IMG/VR virus record: IMGVR_UViG_3300032291_001378
Location: 1-48,715 of that record
Reading direction: 5' to 3' (one strand)
DNA length: 48,715 nucleotides
Source of the DNA: a virus
Made by a program: the position numbers and the translations under genes. The notes below the pieces were generated by a model. It saw nothing but the letters and a program-made list of their open reading frames with translations. It did not search any database and was not told where the DNA came from. Positions 9,651-18,359 of the stretch are shown piece after piece. Position 1 is the stretch's first letter. Each line of letters opens with the position of its first letter.

Positions 9651-9861
9651 AATTTCTAGAATAAAATTTTTGTAAATTAACTATTTTGTCAGATGAGTTT
9701 GATAATTGCTCAACAAACTTATCCATTTCTTCTAAATGTTGGGGATGTTCACCGATACCCACCGGGTTTTCCATATAAACCATTAGTGTTGCCTCAGCTT
9801 CCGCAATCTCACTCTCATATTTTTTTAAGAGAGCATCAAACATTTTTTCTCTAATTTTCAT
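9640..9861 (-). CDS. Small helical protein upstream of uvsX (unknown)
   Basis: A 73-residue, charged, probably all-helical protein (MKIREKMFDALLKKYESEIA then EAEATLMVYMENPVG). Its 3' end overlaps the uvsX start by 11 bases, so the two are likely co-translated. It starts 41 bases past the gp32 terminator hairpin. No domain is recognised. Position between gp32 and uvsX would suit a recombination or replication accessory, but that is conjecture. Confidence 0.7.
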   Translation of the reverse strand: MKIREKMFDALLKKYESEIAEAEATLMVYMENPVGIGEHPQHLEEMDKFVEQLSNSSDKIVNLQKFYSRNYGN

Positions 9862-9901
9862 TGTCTATGCGTTGTTTGTTTTTTGTGTTAAAAAATAAGA
9901 A

Positions 9902-9932
9902 CATGGACACAATGTCGATGTATGTGTCCATG
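9902..9932 (-). terminator. Hairpin terminator after gp32-like gene
   Basis: Ten-bp perfect inverted repeat CATGGACACA / TGTGTCCATG with an 11-base loop, 12 bases past the gp32 stop. On the minus strand it is followed by TTCTTATTTTTT. It could terminate or attenuate gp32 transcription, allowing gp32 to be made in excess of downstream genes. Confidence 0.7.
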
Positions 9933-9944
9933 CTCAATATATTA

Positions 9945-10784
9945 TTAGAATGGTAATTCGTCATCAGGGTCCATACCTGATTGTGGGTCAACAGTCATAT
10001 TTGAACCACCAAACACTTCAACAGCATCATCACCATATACATATTTTTTAGATTCAGAATCCCAACGTGGAATTTCACCACGGGCGATTGCTTCCAAATA
10101 TTCAACAGGTTTTTTAGCGTAAACATCTGCCCATGTTGTTGTGTCATTTTTCCACGCCTCCATTTGTTCCTCAATTTCAGATAACTTACTTGGGTCGTCA
10201 TACATAACTGTCTGAATTGTTGTATATTCTTTCCCTTTTGGTGTTTTAGATTTAACCAATTGAATAATCAAATCTCGACCTTCATTCGGGTCAGTTAAAT
10301 TACCTTTAGCTCTCCAAATTGGGATGATTTTATCCAAGACACCGTCTTGTTTATAATTGTGTTTAAATCTCCAAAATTTAACACCGTCAGCTTCGTTATC
10401 ACGGTCAATAACTTTAACAATATAAAATTTACGAGATTTATACTGAGCAGCTAAATCTTTATCAGATTGTTTACCAGTTTTCATCAATTCTTCATAAACT
10501 TCAGTTAATGGAGAACGACCACCTTCATTTTTATCAGGGTCATAAAATTTGTTATAAGTTCCATTAACTTGAACTTCGTGGAACCATACTTCTTTAAAGG
10601 GAGAGCTACCATCATTAGTAGGTAGGATTCGAATTCTTCTTTGTCCCGAATTTTCACCTTTAGGAAGAATTGCCGCAAAGTATCGCTTCATTCTTTCTTC
10701 TTGTGTCATCGGTGTTGAATCACCATAAGGTTTTGTGTTTTGTTCGTACTGCGCCAAAACGGCATCAAAAGTTTTGTCTTGCAT
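9945..10784 (-). CDS. Single-stranded DNA-binding protein (T4 gp32-like)
   Basis: A 279-residue protein close to T4 gp32 (301). An N-terminal basic/aromatic segment with RRIRILPTNDGSSPFKEVWF leads into the OB-fold core. The middle contains FYIVKVIDRDNEADGVKFWR. The C-terminus is strongly acidic and ends DPDDELPF, the usual protein-interaction tail of single-stranded DNA-binding proteins. The protein coats replication-fork and recombination intermediates. It contains no cysteine, so the zinc site of T4 gp32 is missing. It sits upstream of uvsX and has a terminator after it. Its leader is long and AT-rich, without the TATTTAT motif, suggesting a different (earlier) expression class. Confidence 0.88.
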   Translation of the reverse strand: MQDKTFDAVLAQYEQNTKPYGDSTPMTQEERMKRYFAAILPKGENSGQRRIRILPTNDGSSPFKEVWFHEVQVNGTYNKFYDPDKNEGGRSPLTEVYEELMKTGKQSDKDLAAQYKSRKFYIVKVIDRDNEADGVKFWRFKHNYKQDGVLDKIIPIWRAKGNLTDPNEGRDLIIQLVKSKTPKGKEYTTIQTVMYDDPSKLSEIEEQMEAWKNDTTTWADVYAKKPVEYLEAIARGEIPRWDSESKKYVYGDDAVEVFGGSNMTVDPQSGMDPDDELPF

Positions 10785-10841
10785 ATTAGTTTGTTATAAT
10801 TTCTATATTTCAATTATAACAAAAACTAAATCAAAATCAAA

Positions 10842-11516
10842 TTAGTTTTGTAAACCAGCGTCAAAAGATTTTCTTATTGTTGTTTTGTCAACATCCTCAA
10901 TATCTTCAGGTGTTAATGTATATACATTTTTTCCCGTTTGTTCCATTTCAGGTTGTTTTTCTTCAAAGAAATCAGTCAATTTTTGCGAATACGGATATGA
11001 GTCCAATGACCTAAGTTGTAATTTTTCTTCTGCGGTTTTAGGTCTATATTTTTCAATCTTATCTTCAATTGAATTTATTTTTTCAAAAATAGAATCCATT
11101 TGTGATAATTTTTGTTCTAAGTCGTTTAATTTACTAATCATTGAAGTCATGTATTCATCTTGTTTTGACATTATATTTTTTTGACTGTCCACAAGTTCTG
11201 TGATATCAATTTCTTCTGTTCCACTTTCTGTGTCAGTTACAGTATCACTTACAGTGTCAGTTGCAGTATCACCGGTTATTTCTTCAACATCGGGGTCATT
11301 TTCAATATCTATTGGTTGCCCCGGTTCAGTCACAGGTTCACCTGTCGGTGGTGTTGAACCACCTAATGTAATATCAGTAGGTTCAGGTGCCGTTGGTTCA
11401 TCAGTAACCGCGTCAGCATCATCAACACCTAACTCGGCCTGTTCTTTTATGTAACTATTGATATAGTTATGTCGGTTAAGTTCTCTTAACAAAAGTTCGG
11501 AAATTTGACTTTTCAT
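10842..11516 (-). CDS. Acidic coiled-coil protein (unknown)
   Basis: A 224-residue protein of unknown function. Residues 1-25 are a helical segment (MKSQISELLLRELNRHNYIN). Residues 30-110 are acidic, Thr/Pro-rich low complexity (repeated D-T-V-S/T-D-T). Residues about 110-160 form a predicted coiled coil (MISKLNDLEQKLSQMDSIFE then KINSIEDKIEKYRP), and a C-terminal domain ends DIEDVDKTTIRKSFDAGLQN. The start is 1 base past the stop of the 75-residue gene. An acidic coiled-coil protein next to structural genes could be a scaffold, core or chaperone component, but no family is recognised. Confidence 0.7.
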   Translation of the reverse strand: MKSQISELLLRELNRHNYINSYIKEQAELGVDDADAVTDEPTAPEPTDITLGGSTPPTGEPVTEPGQPIDIENDPDVEEITGDTATDTVSDTVTDTESGTEEIDITELVDSQKNIMSKQDEYMTSMISKLNDLEQKLSQMDSIFEKINSIEDKIEKYRPKTAEEKLQLRSLDSYPYSQKLTDFFEEKQPEMEQTGKNVYTLTPEDIEDVDKTTIRKSFDAGLQN

Positions 11517-11517
11517 A

Positions 11518-11745
11518 TTAATCTCTCAATAATGTTTTAATACCTGTTGGTGTTTCAACTTTTAAAGTTCTGTTTAATTTGACTGTGTTGTCAACTCTTT
11601 CAATTAATCCGTCTTTTAATCTTACAGTGTAACAGTCACCTGTTTGTAAATCACAAACTTCTTTATAACCATTACCTAAATCTTTTTCAGCGATAGTTGT
11701 ATCTTTATTAAGATAATTATCCAATACGTTTTTCAAATTATTCAT
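11518..11745 (-). CDS. Small protein, unknown (75 residues)
   Basis: Short soluble protein with a predicted beta-rich core (LGNGYKEVCDLQTGDCYTVR then LKDGLIERVDN). The two cysteines in VCDLQTGDCY might pair or bind metal, but two alone are weak evidence. It lies between the 2092-residue hub-like gene and the acidic coiled-coil gene, in tight tandem with the latter. A TATTTAT motif lies 11 bases upstream of its ATG, so it probably begins a late transcription unit. Confidence 0.65.
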   Translation of the reverse strand: MNNLKNVLDNYLNKDTTIAEKDLGNGYKEVCDLQTGDCYTVRLKDGLIERVDNTVKLNRTLKVETPTGIKTLLRD

Positions 11746-11756
11746 AGTATTTTATT

Positions 11757-11763
11757 ATAAATA
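11757..11763 (-). promoter_or_regulatory. Candidate late promoter motif TATTTAT before 75-residue gene
   Basis: ATATATTTATA on the coding strand, 11 bases before the ATG, in the 28-base gap after the hub-like gene. Confidence 0.4.
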
Positions 11764-11773
11764 TATAATTAGT

Positions 11774-14700
11774 TTAAATTAGTCCAGTATCACTTCGTAA
11801 TCCTTTGGTTATAGCACTTTTAGCAATTCCCAACCAATCATTAAATTGTGGTGATTCTGAATAAATCTTTGCATTATTTCCCGATGTATACCAAGTATTA
11901 TAGAAAATATTAATGAATGCCAATGCGGTACATTCAAGATTATCAATATTTAGTGCTGAATATTCAACTTCATTTACGCATGTGTTCCCAGTATTGTTAG
12001 TATTAAAATATGGTGTTATTTTATTTTCATAAAAATCTCTTACCAATTCAATATTTTTTTGAAGCGTTTCAAACGATGCAAATGGTATTACGTTATTTTC
12101 AGGAGATATTAAACATCGATATCCATTAATTTTTGTTGATAATCCTCCCCAATTTATATCCGCAGTAACACCATATAGGTTATTTTGTTTGTAAGTAATA
12201 TTCTTTTCATTTTTATAACCTAACAAATAAACTAACGTGTATAGATATAATCTAAGTCTTTCATCTGTAACATTTGTTTTCAATAAATTTACTAATGTTG
12301 TTTGTGTAATATTTTGTTCAGAATAATCAACATTTATTATTTTAGATAACGATTCATGAATATTTTCATAACAAATTTGCTCTTTATTGTTTTTTGATTT
12401 AACAATATTTCCTTGGTATGGTGTTCTACCCGATATTAAATAATCTTTAGCTTCTTGTGGGTTTGTAATATACTGATTAATACCACTATTAAATGTTACA
12501 ATAGTGTTGTTATTAACGAATACCTTGATTTTATCTTGCAGTTTTTTTGTGAAATCTTGATTAACCGCAGCCAATTCATCCGTAATTTTAGCATTAATTG
12601 TTGAAGAAATTCTTTGTCCTTGAAATTCCGTATTGAACGCTCCAGGTGATATTGTGTGTTTTACATTTCGAATCATATATGTCCCATTAAACATTGGCAT
12701 GTGTCGAATAACAAAGTACATTGTTGGTTGTATCATAACATTACCAATAATCTTAACGGTACAATCATAAGAACGATTTTTATAAAATTCGAATAATGCG
12801 GTTGTTTGTTGTGCAGTCTGTTTCCCAGAACCTTGTAAACCCATTCCAATAATCGTATCGATTTGTTCTGATGATGTTACATTCTGATTCTGAGTAATTT
12901 CAATCGATTTAAAAATACTTTGATTTTGAACACCAAAATCCACAACAAACCCAACCACTTTATTATTTTTGAATTGTTGAGACTCAGGTACCGGTGTTGT
13001 ATTTCTAATCGGATTTCCGGCCTGATTTCCTAAATCAAATGAATCACTCTTAAACGGATATTTAGGGTCATTGTCCATTGAGAGTGTTTGAGACGGCCTA
13101 TCAACATATTGACATAAAAATTTAGGGGCAGAATCAATATAATCTACATATGTAAATGTGCTGAAAACATCATTAGCATTTTGTAATATTGATTGATTTT
13201 TGTTTGTCGACCTTGAACTCGGTTTACCGTAGAAATTAATATATGCCGGCATGACGAAGAAGTTCATTCGATTGTTTGATAATATCTGTCTAATTAAAGA
13301 CATAATTGATGTGTTACCGTTTTCCCAAATACAATATTTTCTAATAGTATCGACATTAACAATTAACTCATCACCAATATCTCTATTGGACCTATCAAAA
13401 AATAAAAATTCATCAAATAAAAGTCTGTTACTAAAATCTATACCTGACACCCATTTATCATTAACGGATTTAAATAATTCCCAAGTTTCTAATTTAATAG
13501 CGTCACCATTAACCATATTAAAACTAGTTTCGGTTATTGGCTCTTGATTTTCTAAACCATTACTTAATCTAAATTTAATTTGGTTTTCAATATCATTACG
13601 TTTAGTAAATGGAAGATTCATCAGTGTTGTTAAGTCTTCGCTAAATAATGTTGCATTATAATTACTATTTTCATATTTTTTTGTTGCATACATTTTAATT
13701 AATTTACTTAACGAGTCAATATTTGTCACATTAAATTGTATGTCGTTATCTATGAAGAAATCATAAATTGTTGATGTCTCACCATAAGATATCCCATCAA
13801 TGGTCGAAAATCCGACATTAGTTTGCAATGCCTTCCACGCATCAGGGTTTTGAGATTTAGATTGTTCCAAAGTAACCCCACCAGATGTTGGTAATGTATT
13901 TGTAATATATGCACCATAAGTGGATTTGTCAATATTTTCAGGTTTTAATTTTAATTCATTCTGAAAGATACCAAAACTATACCTATCAAATTCCTTTGGG
14001 TTACCATTTTTTAAAAAAACATTAATATTTAGAAATTTAGTTATTGTCTGATTAATTTCATTTGTTTGAATATCTGAAATGTTTCTTGCAGATAACGAAT
14101 CTCCAATATCCAATATGAATAATTTTCGTAAAAGTGATTTAAAATTACCATAACTATTATCAATTTCATCAGATTTTAAATATATTTTAGATTCTCCGTC
14201 ATCCTTACAGAATTCTAAAAATTCATTTTCAAAAAAATCTAATTGTTCTTTGTTAAACACACCAAACAAATCTTCGATTTTTGAATATTGTGAACCTAAA
14301 TCAAATTCAACCTGGTTGTCATCTGAACCTGGTCTAATATATTTTAAGTATTCATTATATTCCGGCTTATTAATTTTGGTATTATCAAACCAACCATAAT
14401 TTGGCGAACCCCAAAATAACTTAGCAGTACCGTTATACATACCGTTATTATCAACTAAAACATCTTTACCAATATTTCCTGAATCATCTGTTGTCACCTC
14501 ATAATAACTTTGTTGAAATGGTACATATCCGGCGGATGGTAATATCAAAGACTTATTAATATCTTCAGGTGTAAAAAAGTTAACAAAATTGTTATCAATT
14601 TTAAAATAAGAAAAATAAGACGATATAGGACCATTTAAAGTATCTAAAACAGGTTGATTAACAATCTTTAAATTATTTTTATAAAAATCAACATCTTTAT

Positions 14701-17700
14701 CATTAACATCATTATTTTTGAATAAATCATACCCTGTAAATAATTTATAAAAATTATTATATAATTCAGGATAAAATCCAACATTAATATTATTAGTACC
14801 ATTTAATACGAATGTGGTTTTAATGTCTGAACCGTTAATACAAATTTGATAATTCTTGGTCGTCGACGATGTTATTGGGTCATACGCCATCTTATAATCA
14901 AAGTCCTTCCAAGCCGAGTCTAAAATATCCACACCATCATTAATATATTTCTTATATCGATGCCACACCGAACCCATTTTTAACACCCAAGCAAAGGGTA
15001 TTTTGTGTATTGCGGAAAATTTATTTAAAGATGCAAAAATATATTCACCTTTCTTCCCTGAACTAACATCTAAAAATCTTTCATATAATGTAGATAACGG
15101 TAAAGAATTTAAGAAGAGATATGCCGAAGTAACAAGTTGAGTGTCCCCAGTAATACTCGAAGCCCCCATTAACGAATTAATGAAGTATGGTGTGTTTAAA
15201 ATACTTGTGGTTTGTTTTGAACTAAGATTATCGTCACCGTAAGTAATATTACCCTCAGTTATCTGTCTATATTTTGAATCATCAAATCTTTGTGTATAAT
15301 AATCTTTAATTATACTATGATTAATAATGTCTGATTTTGTAAATCCTGACAAAGATGAACTCAACTTATTTAAGTAAGAAACTTTTTTATTCGAATAATT
15401 TGTAATCATTAAATTACCATTATCAAAACCTAATGATTCTATTGTTGAATATATGTTATTTGTCGATGATTCAAGTTTTGATTTCCATTTGTCAATTGTA
15501 AACGGATATGTATCAAATAAAGTTTTTTGATTTGTGTTTGTACTCTTCAAATACTTCCCAATATCATCAACCGCACTGATTTTGACAGGTTTTAGACTTA
15601 ATTGATTAAATCCGGATTCCGAATATATATTAAAACTATTTTGAACTTTATCGTTAATGTAATTCGTATTAAACTTTTGTAGTTTAAAATTGTTCCACTT
15701 GGTTCCTTCCTCGTTATCCCCACCTGTAGACTTAAGAAAATCATAAAGATTTGTCGTAGGTAGTTGGTTAATTAAAATATCCCTTAATTCGCCATAACCC
15801 AACCCTGAATTAATTATGTTATTATATTCAATTTGGGAACCTACATATGTCAAATCGCGGTCTGATTGTGTATAATACAATCCGGAATAAAACACATTTA
15901 ACAATAATCTTTCATAAAATTCATACATAAAATCAACGACTTGTTGATTAACATAAACATTATTGAGTAAGTTAAATTCTATCGCACTTGTTGGTGTGTA
16001 TTTTAACACAATGTCACCATTACCTTGAACATTTGAATCGTATTTTAATTCTTTTTGAACAATCGCATTTAGATATTGTTCAACGAACTCAACTTCGGGC
16101 CAAACTCTTGGGTCATAACCTTTAGTAAAATTAGATACCGACTTAGAGCCAGGATATGTTACTTGATAATCAACCTTACCTGAAGTTTCTTTTTTTTGTA
16201 CAAATTGTGGCCAAGGGTATATTAATCTCGATTGGTTCTGACCATTAGCAGTCGTTACCGAGTCTTTACCTTCTTGTGACGGAATATTTTGTAATATTGA
16301 ACTTAAACGATAACTATTTTGTCTTTGGTTCCACGCGTTTTTATGAACATCATCCATCATTCGATAAAATGCGTCAACGGATGCCATAATAACACCGATA
16401 ACATTTCGAACCGTCGGTCTAAAAACTAAATTAGTTGTATCACCCTTTACTTTAATTTGGTTTAAAAGTACTGTGTTTAAATTTTCATTTTCTTGTTGTT
16501 CTTTTTGAACTATAATACCGTTAAGACTATTGATTTCAGTATTAATTTTATCAAATGTAAAATAATACGGGTTACCATCCGTAATTTCTGAATTAAAAAC
16601 ACCTTTATTTTTTAAAGAACTAATTAGATTAGTTTTAAACGAAATAAATGCGGGGTCGGTTATTGATGTTGCAATTCTACCCTCTCGTTTACGATACGTT
16701 TCGTTAAAATCAATATCATTTTCCGTAAACTTTTCCTTAAAGAATTCAATGTCGTAGATATTATTAGATATTGATATTTCATTATTCCATACTGGAACAC
16801 TATTAATTTCACTTTTAAAACTAAGTGTTAGTCCGGTTAATTTAGTTTCTGCATTTTGTCTTACAACTAAATTTGACTCTTTACCCTTATTACCATTAAC
16901 ATCAGTAACAAATGTAATATTTTTTAATCCGTATAAAATTCTACCCTTTGACGATTCTTTTAAAACAATAACATCATCTAATTCGATAAAAGTTTCACGC
17001 CATTTATTAAGATTTTCGTTAAATTTGTCTACAGATTCTTTATACCGTGTTAATGCAACAACACGTTTAAAATCTAAACTATTAAATTCCTCATTCAAAA
17101 ATTGCGTGTATTTTTGTAAATTAACACTCATTTCGTTTAAGGTTAAAACCGGAACATTATTATCAATTAAACCTTTTTGTTTGTATTCTTCAAATACTTG
17201 TTTAATTTTATCATAACCTTTGGATGAAGTATTAATGGTTAATTCTTGTGTGTCACCAACACCAATTTGTTGTGTCGATGCAGTACCTTGCTGAGACGTA
17301 TTATCATCATTCACCGTCGGTATTTGATACGATGGATACATATTTGGTAATGCAAATAAATAACCAAGTCTAATATCATCTAATATTGCGCTCGTTCTAG
17401 CAATGAATTTTAAATCAACCAAATAATTTCCTGTTGAAGAATCAAATGATGCGTTGAAGTTCAATAACATTAGTTCATATTGAATAGCCTTACCATAGTA
17501 ACCTTTCAGTGTTAACCTAAACATTGGGTATGGATAATATAAAAATACCGAATATGGTGAATTCCCACCTGTCTCAAATAAGGACCTTCCTTGAACATCA
17601 ACCAAAGTCATACTAACTTCGGGAACACCATTAAATTTTATATCAACTGAAATATTTTTAATTCCCAATAATTGCGTATCAACATAATTAGTTTGTTGGG

Positions 17701-18052
17701 GATTTTGATTTGTTGTAAATGAAATTTGATTTATTCCACCTTGTAGATTTCTCCCACCCGTCAATTGGTCGGTATATGATGTGTCTAAAACATTTTTGTC
17801 TTGTGGTTTTAAAAAATTTAAAGACGCAATATTAACATTGTTAATACCCGATTCAATCCCTTGGCCGACAGCTAATTTAGTTCTAGGTACCGAATCTACC
17901 TCCAAATTAGCATACATAACGATGTTCTCTTGTTTAATAACTCGGTCTTTTTTTTGACCATTAGAGTCGATTATTGAATTTGGGTCAATTAAAACAATAT
18001 TACCATCGTCAATGTAAAATATATTTTCTGAACCACCAAAATTATCTGCCAT
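11774..18052 (-). CDS. Giant baseplate hub-like structural protein (2092 residues)
   Basis: A very large virion protein in the tail block. An N-terminal domain (about residues 130-235) contains FRLTLKGYYGKAIQYELMLL and a jellyroll/tube-like beta pattern. A long middle region of more than 1400 residues is not recognised. Around residues 1690-1810 the run FKSIEITQNQNVTSSEQ, RSYDCTVKIIGNVMIQPTMY and MFNGTYMIRNVKHTI resembles the gp27/gpD-type baseplate hub fold. Residues about 1955-2015 (NNLYGVTADINWGG and VIPFASFETLQKN) weakly recall the end of FlgJ/GH73-type glucosaminidases, but the catalytic glutamate motif is not evident. It overlaps the gp53-like gene by 11 bases. Likely a hub protein carrying a cell-wall-directed tip; the hub call is moderate, the hydrolase idea weak. 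Confidence 0.7.
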   Translation of the reverse strand: MADNFGGSENIFYIDDGNIVLIDPNSIIDSNGQKKDRVIKQENIVMYANLEVDSVPRTKLAVGQGIESGINNVNIASLNFLKPQDKNVLDTSYTDQLTGGRNLQGGINQISFTTNQNPQQTNYVDTQLLGIKNISVDIKFNGVPEVSMTLVDVQGRSLFETGGNSPYSVFLYYPYPMFRLTLKGYYGKAIQYELMLLNFNASFDSSTGNYLVDLKFIARTSAILDDIRLGYLFALPNMYPSYQIPTVNDDNTSQQGTASTQQIGVGDTQELTINTSSKGYDKIKQVFEEYKQKGLIDNNVPVLTLNEMSVNLQKYTQFLNEEFNSLDFKRVVALTRYKESVDKFNENLNKWRETFIELDDVIVLKESSKGRILYGLKNITFVTDVNGNKGKESNLVVRQNAETKLTGLTLSFKSEINSVPVWNNEISISNNIYDIEFFKEKFTENDIDFNETYRKREGRIATSITDPAFISFKTNLISSLKNKGVFNSEITDGNPYYFTFDKINTEINSLNGIIVQKEQQENENLNTVLLNQIKVKGDTTNLVFRPTVRNVIGVIMASVDAFYRMMDDVHKNAWNQRQNSYRLSSILQNIPSQEGKDSVTTANGQNQSRLIYPWPQFVQKKETSGKVDYQVTYPGSKSVSNFTKGYDPRVWPEVEFVEQYLNAIVQKELKYDSNVQGNGDIVLKYTPTSAIEFNLLNNVYVNQQVVDFMYEFYERLLLNVFYSGLYYTQSDRDLTYVGSQIEYNNIINSGLGYGELRDILINQLPTTNLYDFLKSTGGDNEEGTKWNNFKLQKFNTNYINDKVQNSFNIYSESGFNQLSLKPVKISAVDDIGKYLKSTNTNQKTLFDTYPFTIDKWKSKLESSTNNIYSTIESLGFDNGNLMITNYSNKKVSYLNKLSSSLSGFTKSDIINHSIIKDYYTQRFDDSKYRQITEGNITYGDDNLSSKQTTSILNTPYFINSLMGASSITGDTQLVTSAYLFLNSLPLSTLYERFLDVSSGKKGEYIFASLNKFSAIHKIPFAWVLKMGSVWHRYKKYINDGVDILDSAWKDFDYKMAYDPITSSTTKNYQICINGSDIKTTFVLNGTNNINVGFYPELYNNFYKLFTGYDLFKNNDVNDKDVDFYKNNLKIVNQPVLDTLNGPISSYFSYFKIDNNFVNFFTPEDINKSLILPSAGYVPFQQSYYEVTTDDSGNIGKDVLVDNNGMYNGTAKLFWGSPNYGWFDNTKINKPEYNEYLKYIRPGSDDNQVEFDLGSQYSKIEDLFGVFNKEQLDFFENEFLEFCKDDGESKIYLKSDEIDNSYGNFKSLLRKLFILDIGDSLSARNISDIQTNEINQTITKFLNINVFLKNGNPKEFDRYSFGIFQNELKLKPENIDKSTYGAYITNTLPTSGGVTLEQSKSQNPDAWKALQTNVGFSTIDGISYGETSTIYDFFIDNDIQFNVTNIDSLSKLIKMYATKKYENSNYNATLFSEDLTTLMNLPFTKRNDIENQIKFRLSNGLENQEPITETSFNMVNGDAIKLETWELFKSVNDKWVSGIDFSNRLLFDEFLFFDRSNRDIGDELIVNVDTIRKYCIWENGNTSIMSLIRQILSNNRMNFFVMPAYINFYGKPSSRSTNKNQSILQNANDVFSTFTYVDYIDSAPKFLCQYVDRPSQTLSMDNDPKYPFKSDSFDLGNQAGNPIRNTTPVPESQQFKNNKVVGFVVDFGVQNQSIFKSIEITQNQNVTSSEQIDTIIGMGLQGSGKQTAQQTTALFEFYKNRSYDCTVKIIGNVMIQPTMYFVIRHMPMFNGTYMIRNVKHTISPGAFNTEFQGQRISSTINAKITDELAAVNQDFTKKLQDKIKVFVNNNTIVTFNSGINQYITNPQEAKDYLISGRTPYQGNIVKSKNNKEQICYENIHESLSKIINVDYSEQNITQTTLVNLLKTNVTDERLRLYLYTLVYLLGYKNEKNITYKQNNLYGVTADINWGGLSTKINGYRCLISPENNVIPFASFETLQKNIELVRDFYENKITPYFNTNNTGNTCVNEVEYSALNIDNLECTALAFINIFYNTWYTSGNNAKIYSESPQFNDWLGIAKSAITKGLRSDTGLI

Positions 18053-18359
18053 AGTAATAGAATCTTGTTTTTAACGCATTATTATAATCTTGTAAAGAAG
18101 CCACCAACGGATATGGAATATTCAACACCGCATTGTCAGGTATATTCCATTCTAATCCACCATATTCAGGATTACCAACTAAAATCAACCATCCAAAATA
18201 AGGTGATGCATAATATTCTTGACTTATTTTATCAAGTCTTGTTATACCCGCACGAAACACATATTTAACATCTGTCGATTTTTTTGGTAGATTTACATAT
18301 GGTACAACTGTTTGTTCACCATTTATTAAAAATTGTCCGTATCTATTAAAATAATCCAT
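18042..18359 (-). CDS. Baseplate wedge protein gp53-like
   Basis: A 105-residue protein with a LysM-like segment: RAGITRLDKISQEYYASPYF then GWLILVGNPEYGGLEWNIPD. This pattern, with a tyrosine-rich N-terminus, is typical of the T4 gp53 family, which clips adjacent baseplate wedges together. T4 gp53 is longer (196 residues). Its ATG overlaps the stop of the upstream 1544-residue gene by one base (TAATG), and its end overlaps the hub-like gene by 11 bases, so all three are translationally coupled. The family call is by motif resemblance. Confidence 0.75.
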   Translation of the reverse strand: MDYFNRYGQFLINGEQTVVPYVNLPKKSTDVKYVFRAGITRLDKISQEYYASPYFGWLILVGNPEYGGLEWNIPDNAVLNIPYPLVASLQDYNNALKTRFYYYGR

